Shown one piece after another: positions 1 through 6,345 of a stretch of 33,506 nt of DNA. The stretch's first letter is position 1. Every line of letters begins with the position of its first letter. Position numbers and translations under genes: made by a program. Source of the DNA: Polyangiaceae bacterium (GTDB taxonomy: Bacteria; Myxococcota_A; Polyangia; Polyangiales; Polyangiaceae); contig WQYX01000045.1 of the NCBI GenBank assembly GCA_009781005.1, positions 1-33,506 on the forward strand, read 5' to 3'. Under the pieces are notes generated by a model. That model was not told the origin of the DNA. It saw only the letters and a program-made list of their open reading frames with translations, and did no database searches.

Positions 1-1
1 G

Positions 2-973
2 CGGTTGGGGAACTTCTCGGAGGGCGAAGTTCGCCGGCTCTACGAGCAGCACACCACCGAGACGGGGCAGGTCTTCGAAGAGTCGATCTACCCGAAGGTG
101 ATGGCGCTCACAGGCGGGCAGCCATGGCTTGTCAACGCGTTGGCGCGAGAGCTCACCGAGAAGATGCCGGCGCTCCAAGATCGCTCGCGATCGATCACTC
201 TCGATGACGTGGATGAAGCCAAGGAGCGACTCATCCTCCGGCGCGACACCCATCTCGACCAGCTTGTGGACAAGCTCAAGGAAGACCGAGTCCGGAACGT
301 GATCGCGCCTATGCTCCAAGGCGAGGAAGCTGCGGGGCGCGCCACACAGGAGGACCTCGCGTATGTCGCCGATCTCGGTCTCATCAAGCTGAGTGGCCCC
401 GGAAAGGGAGAGATCGCCAACGAGATCTACCGGGAGATCATTCCCAGAACGCTCACCTTCGTCACCCAACTCGACCTGCACGGCCGCCTCTCTGACACGG
501 CCTTCCTTCTACCCGACGGCCGGCTCGACTTTCGCGGGATGCTCGCAGGCTTCCAGCAATTCTATCGAGAGAACTCCGAGGTTTGGAACAAGCGAGCGGT
601 CTACGAGGAGGCGGCTCCACAGCTTCTCCTGCAAGCCTGGCTGCAGCGCGTGGTCAACGGCGGCGGGCGGATCGAACGCGAGTATGCGCTTGGAGCAGGG
701 CGCGCGGATATCTTCATGCGCTTCTTTCGGCAGTTGAATGGAAAGAGAGCCGAGCAGCGGTTCGTGATCGAGATGAAAGTGGTGCGCGAGCGCCGCTCGG
801 TGGAAACGACGATCGCCGAGGGATTGACCCAAACGGCGAAGTACGCCGATAAGTGCCATCCCGATGAAACTCACTTGATCATCGTCGATCCGAGCGAGCG
901 AAGTTGGGACGAGAAAGTCTTCGTGCAAGAGCGCAGCGCCGATGGTCGCTCGGTTACGGTGTGGGGCATGTGA
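2..973 (+). CDS. AAA-like ATPase with C-terminal PD-(D/E)XK nuclease-like domain (5' truncated by window)
   Basis: The frame is open to the left edge, so the gene starts outside the window; the TTG at 5 is probably an internal Leu codon. The first ~75 residues resemble the lid/helical end of an AAA-like NTPase (a GGQPWLVNALAREL helix, as in ATPases of the AAA_35 / archaeal-type group). After a linker, residues ~195-295 carry a PD-(D/E)XK-like core: an Asp in GRADIF (residue 235 counted from base 5) and the E-x-K pair in FVIEMK (256/258). The fold assignment rests on these motifs and is an inference. Proteins of this layout are widespread in cyanobacteria and myxobacteria, and their role is unclear; defence or DNA processing is possible. 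It ends in TGA at 971-973. Confidence 0.7.
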   Translation, partial: RLGNFSEGEVRRLYEQHTTETGQVFEESIYPKVMALTGGQPWLVNALARELTEKMPALQDRSRSITLDDVDEAKERLILRRDTHLDQLVDKLKEDRVRNVIAPMLQGEEAAGRATQEDLAYVADLGLIKLSGPGKGEIANEIYREIIPRTLTFVTQLDLHGRLSDTAFLLPDGRLDFRGMLAGFQQFYRENSEVWNKRAVYEEAAPQLLLQAWLQRVVNGGGRIEREYALGAGRADIFMRFFRQLNGKRAEQRFVIEMKVVRERRSVETTIAEGLTQTAKYADKCHPDETHLIIVDPSERSWDEKVFVQERSADGRSVTVWGM

Positions 974-1314
974 CGAAGAGGTGAACCAGCGCCGAGCATG
1001 TTTGCCTCGGCGGGGAACGAAGCCGCTGCGCGGCGGTTGTTGTTCTCAGCGGACGTTAAGGCGTAGCCTTCAAGGGTCAGCCACTGCGAACGAGCCGGCG
1101 CTCATCCGACCTTCTCGTGCTGCTGGCTCCGAGAAGACCTTCCCAATTGGGAACCTCCATGGAGGTTGGACATCAGGTCCACCGAGCAGGTGTCGTGTCC
1201 CATTGGGCGCCTCCTGGCTCGCCGCTCCGGGCTTCATTCCGCCGCGTTTCGTCGGTGGCCCATGCAAACCTGTCAGCGTCCACGCACCGACGAAACGCTC
1301 ACAACATGTTTGAA
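974..1314. other. Gene-free stretch holding eight palindromes
   Basis: I see no convincing coding frame here. The stretch holds a run of inverted repeats: 990-996/1006-1012 (CGCCGAG arms), 1022-1034 (GCCGC-tgc-GCGGC), 1058-1070 (AAGGC-gta-GCCTT), 1111-1117/1130-1136 (CTTCTCG arms), 1140-1153 (TTCCCAATTGGGAA, perfect), 1152-1167 (AACCTCCATGGAGGTT, perfect), 1167-1181 (TGGAC-atcag-GTCCA), and 14-bp arms at 1244-1257/1285-1298 (GCGTTTCGTCGGTG and its complement). The first could terminate the upstream ATPase gene and the last the minus-strand operon that stops at 1315. None has a clear T-run. The back-to-back perfect palindromes look like protein-binding or cruciform DNA rather than simple terminators. 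Confidence 0.6.
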
Positions 1315-1650
1315 CTATTCGTCTGTCGGGTCCGTCGGGTCCGTTGGTGTGGGCGGCGTCACCGGAGGCGAGACGTCCGCTGCGGGTGGCGGCGGCGTGG
1401 GCGCTGGCGGTGTGGCAGCGGCATTGGGCCGTATTTGCGATCCTTGCCATTCGACGATCGGACGCAAAAGGCGCTCGACGAGCGCATGGTCGTCGGGGTT
1501 TTCATCCATGTGCGCCGCGGTAACGAGAACGAAGCTGCGAAGCGCAGCGCGCGCGGCAAGAAGCGGCTCGCGAACGAGGACGGGGTCGGCCATCTGCCCC
1601 GCCTCCGTGATGCTGAGGACTTCGCCATAGGCTTTGTGATCCTTGATCAA
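1315..1650 (-). CDS. Small hypothetical protein with Pro/Thr-rich C-terminus
   Basis: I do not recognise the family. The frame has strong high-GC third-position bias, so it is likely coding. The product is helical at first (FLERLIKDHKAYGEV if read from further upstream, through VLVTAAHMDEN) and ends in a disordered Pro/Thr/Asp tail (PTPTDPTDPTDE) encoded by a 9-bp tandem repeat near 1324-1345. The start is uncertain: TTG at 1648-1650 is the first standard start codon, but the frame stays open and protein-like back to 1689. An ATG at 1691-1693, five bases after the upstream gene's stop, is out of frame by a single base. It lies last in the minus-strand radical SAM operon. Confidence 0.5.
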   Translation of the reverse strand: MIKDHKAYGEVLSITEAGQMADPVLVREPLLAARAALRSFVLVTAAHMDENPDDHALVERLLRPIVEWQGSQIRPNAAATPPAPTPPPPAADVSPPVTPPTPTDPTDPTDE

Positions 1651-1698
1651 ACGCTCGAGAAAGCTCTGTCCGCCCAGCTTCGCGAAGTGTCATCACCG

Positions 1699-2016
1699 TC
1701 AAGGCACCAAGACACTCTGCGCGAGCGCGATCGCCGCGGTGACGATCACGCCTCCCGCGAGGACGCGCGCGACGCGTGCGGCGTTCGCTTGTGACCAAAC
1801 CCAGACGCAGAAGCCCGCCATCACGCCGAGGTACGCCGCTGTCCACGCGCGCCAGAAATATCCCGCGTGCGGGCTGTAGAAAATGAGCGCCGGATCGGCT
1901 TCGCGAAAGACGAGCGCCTGGCCAATCCGCAAGATCGCGTAGAGCGCGCCAGCGGCTGTCAGTGCCGCGATCGTGACAAGAGCGAGCCGTATGCGGGTGG
2001 GCTGTTGGTCACTCAT
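1699..2016 (-). CDS. Small three-helix membrane protein of the radical SAM operon
   Basis: A 105-residue protein with three hydrophobic segments: about residues 9-37 (LALVTIAALTAAGALYAIL), 57-78 (AAYLGVMAGFCVWVW) and 83-105. It has no enzymatic motif. The ATG at 2014-2016 overlaps the stop of the radical SAM gene (2009-2011) by 8 bases, so it is probably translationally coupled to it and expressed from the same mRNA. No family is recognised. By context it could anchor, export or protect against the product of the operon, but nothing in the sequence decides between these. The stop is TGA at 1699-1701. Confidence 0.7.
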   Translation of the reverse strand: MSDQQPTRIRLALVTIAALTAAGALYAILRIGQALVFREADPALIFYSPHAGYFWRAWTAAYLGVMAGFCVWVWSQANAARVARVLAGGVIVTAAIALAQSVLVP

Positions 2017-3112
2017 GGGTCGAGGCGATACGAGGGCATTCGGGATCCGAATTCAAATTACCGGTAACGAACTCCGAGACGATCTTGCATCCGCCGCGAC
2101 ATACACGAGAAAGCGTGCATGATGCACATGCGTGATCGCGGAAGCGTCGCAAGCCTGGCTCGTCTGCCCAGCCGCGGCGCAGATCGCGGACGTGAAGCGC
2201 AGTAGGGGGTGCGAAGCTGCACGGGGCAACGTGCCCGTCGATGCCTACGGCGCCGAGCGCAGCACCGGCTTGGCAGCCGAAGATGCCCCAGCGCATGAGC
2301 GTCTCGGGATGTTCGTAGAGATCCGCATCTGCCGATAAAAACGGCACGAGCGCGCAGTCGATGCGAAGCCTGAGACGTGCTCCGTGCTCCGCGGTGAGCT
2401 CGCGAAGCAGGCTCCCGAGGCTGCGTGCTTGCGAGAGGGAGAGGCGCTGTGCGAGGTAGTCGAGCGATCGCGCGCGCCCCTGCGGCTTGTACCGAAGCAG
2501 TTGCACTTCGCGCGCGCCGAGCGCGGCTGCGCGTCGGATGGTTTCGCGCACGCGTTCGAACGACGTGCGGGTGAGAACGATGTTGACTCCAACGTTCACG
2601 CCCGATGCCCCGAGCTTCGCGATCACGGATTCGGGCGCGTATGTCTCGCCGATGCCATCATAACTTACGTTGACTTGCGCGAACGCTTTGAGCTGTTCGA
2701 GTTTGCGATCGCCGATGCCGAGTCCGCTCGTTGTCACGACCGGAGTGATGCCGCGATCGTGCGCGGCCTTTGCGAGCATGGCGAGATCGTCGCGCAACGT
2801 TGGCTCGCCACCGCCGAATGCCACGGTGAAGACGCCCGCGTCGCGCAAGGCATCGAGCGCGGCTTCGATCTCGGCGCGCGGAGGTTCGATACCGTCCGGA
2901 CGCGCGTCGATGTAGCAGCCCGCACATCCCGCGGCGCAGCGCGACGTCACGGCGAGGTGAACCTCGATGGGCATGCTCAGATGCCCGTCGTCCGACCAGA
3001 TCGCGCCGCCGTCGAGACCGAGTGTGCGCACGCCGTCGCGATCGAGCGCAACGATCGCCGCCGTGTGTTCGAGCTTCACCCATGCGCCGAACGGCTCGTA
3101 GCGGACGATCAC
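2009..3112 (-). CDS. Radical SAM/SPASM enzyme (putative peptide or small-protein maturase)
   Basis: A 367-residue radical SAM enzyme. Residues 59-66 give CAAGCAGC, a CX3CX2C motif for the SAM-binding [4Fe-4S] cluster, and GGEP is at 101-104. The C-terminus matches the SPASM auxiliary-cluster pattern: C280-X12-G-X4-C298, then C329-X2-C332-X5-C338-X3-C342 and C359. SPASM enzymes commonly modify ribosomally made peptides or enzyme subunits by forming Cys, C-C or thioether links; the substrate here is inferred. The short N-terminal segment (RYEPFGAWVKLEHTAAIV) precedes the barrel and is not an obvious full RRE. The GTG start at 3110-3112 has a GAGGAG ribosome site five bases upstream and overlaps the stop of the small gene (GTGA). 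Classification as radical SAM/SPASM is firm; the substrate is not. Confidence 0.93.
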   Translation of the reverse strand: MIVRYEPFGAWVKLEHTAAIVALDRDGVRTLGLDGGAIWSDDGHLSMPIEVHLAVTSRCAAGCAGCYIDARPDGIEPPRAEIEAALDALRDAGVFTVAFGGGEPTLRDDLAMLAKAAHDRGITPVVTTSGLGIGDRKLEQLKAFAQVNVSYDGIGETYAPESVIAKLGASGVNVGVNIVLTRTSFERVRETIRRAAALGAREVQLLRYKPQGRARSLDYLAQRLSLSQARSLGSLLRELTAEHGARLRLRIDCALVPFLSADADLYEHPETLMRWGIFGCQAGAALGAVGIDGHVAPCSFAPPTALHVRDLRRGWADEPGLRRFRDHACASCTLSRVCRGGCKIVSEFVTGNLNSDPECPRIASTHE

Positions 3113-3357
3113 GGTGCTCCTCGAGGATCGTCAGGAGTCTCGTCGTCGTCGGTCGCAGCGCGATGTTCGTCGTTCCCGACGATGCGCACGGGTTCGTCGC
3201 GCATGGCCGCGCACACGGCCGCGAACACGGCGCCGCCGATCGCCGCGCTCACGAACAGAGTGTCGATGACGCTGCCGACGCTCGAACAGTTCGCGCCGTG
3301 ACCGAGCCGCACCGCAATGACGTGCTCCGGCAAAGGTGTACTCTGTACGTTGCTCAC
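3109..3357 (-). CDS. 82-residue small protein, candidate substrate of the radical SAM enzyme
   Basis: A GTG-started frame that overlaps both neighbours by four bases (GTGA at each end), so all three genes should be co-translated. Visible parts: residues 1-16 form a Pro-containing leader-like stretch (STPLPEHVIAV), 17-35 hold a compact Gly/Ser/Cys block (RLGHGANCSSVGSVIDTLF) with Cys24, 36-52 are a hydrophobic helix (SAAIGGAVFAAVCAA) with Cys49, and 53-82 are a charged acidic, Pro-rich tail. There is no cleavable signal peptide. I do not recognise the family. Its place directly before a SPASM enzyme makes it a plausible modification target, but it could equally be a small membrane partner. Confidence 0.72.
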   Translation of the reverse strand: MSNVQSTPLPEHVIAVRLGHGANCSSVGSVIDTLFVSAAIGGAVFAAVCAAMRDEPVRIVGNDEHRAATDDDETPDDPRGAP

Positions 3358-4367
3358 AGGCCCAGCCCTTCGAGGTACGTCACGTCAACGTGTTCGAGCA
3401 CGAGGAACGCGGCTCCGATGGTTGCGCCTGCGCACACGACGGCGCGCGCCGCACGCGCAGGCATTCGCGGCGATCCGGCGGCGGCCCACACGCGTGCGAC
3501 GAAGAGCACGGCCGCGAGCGCGACACCGAACAAGAGGAAAGGGGTTGCGTTCCCCGTCTCGCTAGTCTCGTAACGCGACGCGAGGAGTCCTCCGGCGATT
3601 CCAACGAACGCGGCGTAGCCAAGGATGAGCGGCGTTGTTTTGCCGAGTGCACACGCGATTGACCGACCGGGCCGCGCGGCCGTCGCGATCGCCCCGATGG
3701 CGAACACGACCATCGCCGCGATCGTCGCGAGGGACGCACGATGGATCAGTAGGCGGCGTCTGAGGCGCGTCAGATCCCGCAGAAGGTTTGGATCCGCGCG
3801 ATCCCCGGCTCGCCGTGCTTCGTCGACCGCTGCACTCATCTCCCCACGCGCAGTGAGCAGCGCCGTGAGATTGCGCGCAGCGGTTTGCGTAGCGAGACGA
3901 GGCGCCATGGGATCTTCGAGGATGCGCCGATCGAGTTTCATCGCGTCGTCGGGGCGGTCGAACCTCTGAGCGTACGCCTCGGCAGCGAGCAACCAGACTT
4001 CGACGCGCACGAGGCCCGGCGGATATGTCTCGGCGCGGGCGACCAATCGATCGAGTTGCGAGAGCTTCGGATCGCGACGCACGCGCTCGAGCTCTTTGAA
4101 TGGCCCGAAGTCGCCTTCAGCATGATCACGAAGCACCGCCGCGCGCGCCTCTGCGAGAGGAGCGCGATCGCTGCTCGGATTGCGCGTGCACACTTCGTCG
4201 TACGCGGTGAGCGCTCGTGCGAAGTCGAACGCAGCGTCGGCGCGCTCGGCTTCTTCATAGAGCGCATCTGCGCTTGCTTCGCCGGCGTCGTTCTCGGCAG
4301 CGCGTGCTCTCGGCACGATGACTATGAACACGACGACGACCAAGATGCATTCGAGCGCGCGCTTCAT
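3354..4367 (-). CDS. Exported TPR-like protein with C-terminal membrane domain
   Basis: I chose the ATG at 4365-4367 because the product then begins with a good signal peptide (MKRALECILVVVVFIVIVPRARA, cleavage near AENDAG); the frame is also open from 4433. The next ~150 residues are helical with TPR-like pairs (ADALYEEAERADAAFDFARA, LLAAEAYAQRFDRPDDAM), probably outside the cytoplasm. About four transmembrane helices follow (LATIAAMVVFAIGAIATAA, LILGYAAFVGIAGGLLA, FLLFGVALAAVLFVARVW, AVVCAGATIGAAFLVLE). Its stop overlaps the start of the small gene by four bases, so it heads the radical SAM operon. The combined TPR and membrane layout would suit a scaffold or export partner; this is inference. 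Confidence 0.75.
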   Translation of the reverse strand: MKRALECILVVVVFIVIVPRARAAENDAGEASADALYEEAERADAAFDFARALTAYDEVCTRNPSSDRAPLAEARAAVLRDHAEGDFGPFKELERVRRDPKLSQLDRLVARAETYPPGLVRVEVWLLAAEAYAQRFDRPDDAMKLDRRILEDPMAPRLATQTAARNLTALLTARGEMSAAVDEARRAGDRADPNLLRDLTRLRRRLLIHRASLATIAAMVVFAIGAIATAARPGRSIACALGKTTPLILGYAAFVGIAGGLLASRYETSETGNATPFLLFGVALAAVLFVARVWAAAGSPRMPARAARAVVCAGATIGAAFLVLEHVDVTYLEGLGL

Positions 4368-4442
4368 ATGCACTCTGCACGTGTTTTCACCGGCACGCGC
4401 GGAAAGGTCACACGCCGCATCGGCGTTGTCCATGGTAGACCG

Positions 4443-4469
4443 CGACCTCGCGTCAACTTCAAAGCGGTC
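4443..4469 (-). repeat. Solo end of palindromic repeat family B
   Basis: These 27 bases, read on the minus strand, match the left end of the complete family B element at 21199-21225 with one mismatch (GACCGCTTTG versus GACCGCTTTC, followed by AAGTTGACGCGAGGTCG in both). The second arm is not present here. The match sits between the divergently transcribed radical SAM operon and the lipoprotein gene at 4484. It may be a decayed or partial copy, and it contains a TTGACG hexamer that could serve as a -35 box. Confidence 0.6.
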
Positions 4470-4483
4470 CAGCGGTTTTCGTC

Positions 4484-6319
4484 ATGTCAAAGGGTGCGTT
4501 GAAAAAAGGGGTTGTGATTGCGGCTCTCGCAGCGCTCACGGGCTGCGGGCGCTCGTGCAAAAACGATCGTCCGTATGTTCCGTACACGGTCGACGACGCA
4601 GCACCTTCCGGTGTAACGCCTGCGGCGAGCGCGCAGCCGTTGCCCGCGGACGCAGGCTCCGCGATCGAATTTTCAACGGTGCTGCCTCCGGCAACGATCA
4701 CGTTCAACGCGGGCAACGTCACGCTGCGCGCACCCGCGGGCAGGGAGCTCGCGCTCGTTCTCGTGGTCGATGTCGATGAAGATGGAAAGTCAGACGCGCT
4801 CGCGGTGCTCCGTCCGTCGGCCGACGTGAAGGCGGGGGATGCGCCGCCGAGCGAGCTTGCCTTTTACTCCGGCGCATCGGCACCCGATACGCCACCAACG
4901 ATTCTCGCTTCTGCGCCGCCGTTGCCGATCGGTGCATCATGCACGCCTGTCTTGCGTCTCGAACGCGTCGGGCCGAAATCGGCGGCTGCCGAACTCGGTG
5001 CCGCGTGTCCGACCGCGAGTGCTCAGCGCGGCATCTTCGTGGTGCGCCTCTCGCAAAATCCGGGTGTCGCGTTCGACATGCTCGTGCGCGATCCCGTTTC
5101 TGCACCGAAGCTCGCGATCGATGTCGACGGCGCCGATCGCGATCACGACGGTATCGACGACGTCACGCTGCTCGTCACCATCGACGGCGGCGGCCCGCCT
5201 TTCGAACCCGGACCAAAGCTCACGGCGAAGGTTGCATTTTTCGATCGGAGCGCGGGACTTAGCCGCGATCCGGGCGAGCCCGAGGCATCGCTCAAAGCCA
5301 TTGCCGCGCAAGCCACCGCACGTGCGCAGAGGAGCAAAGACGCTGCGTCGGTGCCCGTGCTCGTGCAGCAGATGCGCGCGCTCTATCGGGCCATTTGTGA
5401 TGAGGGTGGCGCGCCGCGTTTCGTGAAGGCACCCGGCGGTGGAGGCGCCGTCGCGTGCGGCACGAGCAAACCCCTCGAAGATGCGGGCGTCGCCGAGGTT
5501 CGCGCGTACGTCGCGTTGGGCAACGCACTTGCCGCGGTGACCGCGGCGGAGGTGGCGCAGCTTCCACCCGCGACGAAAACCGCGGCAAAGACGACGGAGC
5601 TCTCGCAGCTTCTCGAGCAGATTGCGCCCGTCTCGCAGGCCACGAGCGTGCGCACGCTGACGGCGACCGTCGCGAAGACGCGTGCGGCGCATCCGGCGTG
5701 GGGACCGCTCGCGTTCGAGGCGAGCGGCAAGCTGCTCGTTCGTGGCGGCACGAACGTCGTGCGCGTCGATCCCGAGTCGGGCGAAGAGACGATCGCGGAC
5801 GTCGCTCCGTGGCCTTCGCAGGTCCTCTCGCCCGACGGCAAGAGCCGCTGGCTCGAGGCGTATCACGCGTGCGAGGGCGTTGCGCTCCGCACCACCTTCG
5901 TGAACGACACAGATGGCGACTTGAAAGACGTGCTTTTGCCCATCGCGCCGGTGCTCGGCGCGCGCTGCTCTGGGGCACGCGGAGAAGCCGCTGTCGCGGT
6001 GCCGCTCGCGTGGACTTCGCGCGGGCTCGAAGCCGTTGTCGCGGGCGAGCTGCTCCTGATCCGTCCCGAATCGGCGCGGGCAACGATCCTCGCCTCCACT
6101 CTCGATGAGCCTCCGCCTCTTGGATCAGCGCGCTCGCCAAACGGCAAAATGTTCGCGGTGCCAGTTCGCGACAGCGTTCTCGTTCGCGGCGCGCGCTCAT
6201 GGCGCGCTCGCGCTCCCGAGCTCGAGCCCTACACGGCTCTTCGCGGCTGCACGGTGAGCGACGACGGCACCCACCTCGCCTGCGAGTCGCGCGGCAAAGT
6301 TTTGGTTGCAACCTTTTAG
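4484..6319 (+). CDS. Large lipoprotein with Asp-rich calcium-type repeats
   Basis: A 611-residue protein with a lipoprotein signal peptide (IAALAALTGC, lipidated Cys21) and then a Pro/Ala-rich linker. Three Asp-rich loops resemble FG-GAP or dockerin-type calcium sites: DVDEDGKSDALAV (near 90-102), DVDGADRDHDGIDDV (near 213-227) and VNDTDGDLKDVLL (near 475). The C-terminal 220 residues contain short strands of the type seen in beta-propellers (LLVRGGTNVVRVDPESGEE, SQVLSPDGKSRW), so a secreted, membrane-anchored propeller is plausible. No catalytic motif or named family is recognised. It is convergent with the next gene, and the two stops are only 26 bases apart. Confidence 0.8.
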   Translation: MSKGALKKGVVIAALAALTGCGRSCKNDRPYVPYTVDDAAPSGVTPAASAQPLPADAGSAIEFSTVLPPATITFNAGNVTLRAPAGRELALVLVVDVDEDGKSDALAVLRPSADVKAGDAPPSELAFYSGASAPDTPPTILASAPPLPIGASCTPVLRLERVGPKSAAAELGAACPTASAQRGIFVVRLSQNPGVAFDMLVRDPVSAPKLAIDVDGADRDHDGIDDVTLLVTIDGGGPPFEPGPKLTAKVAFFDRSAGLSRDPGEPEASLKAIAAQATARAQRSKDAASVPVLVQQMRALYRAICDEGGAPRFVKAPGGGGAVACGTSKPLEDAGVAEVRAYVALGNALAAVTAAEVAQLPPATKTAAKTTELSQLLEQIAPVSQATSVRTLTATVAKTRAAHPAWGPLAFEASGKLLVRGGTNVVRVDPESGEETIADVAPWPSQVLSPDGKSRWLEAYHACEGVALRTTFVNDTDGDLKDVLLPIAPVLGARCSGARGEAAVAVPLAWTSRGLEAVVAGELLLIRPESARATILASTLDEPPPLGSARSPNGKMFAVPVRDSVLVRGARSWRARAPELEPYTALRGCTVSDDGTHLACESRGKVLVATF

Positions 6320-6345
6320 TTGCACCGCTCTCTTGTCTTCGTGTC

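Noticed and set aside
990-1062. Integron attC-like site (GTTAAGG near 1055 with hairpins upstream)
   Set aside because: I found no matching RYYYAAC core at the other end, and GTTAAGG does not fit GTTRRRY. The hairpins alone are not enough.
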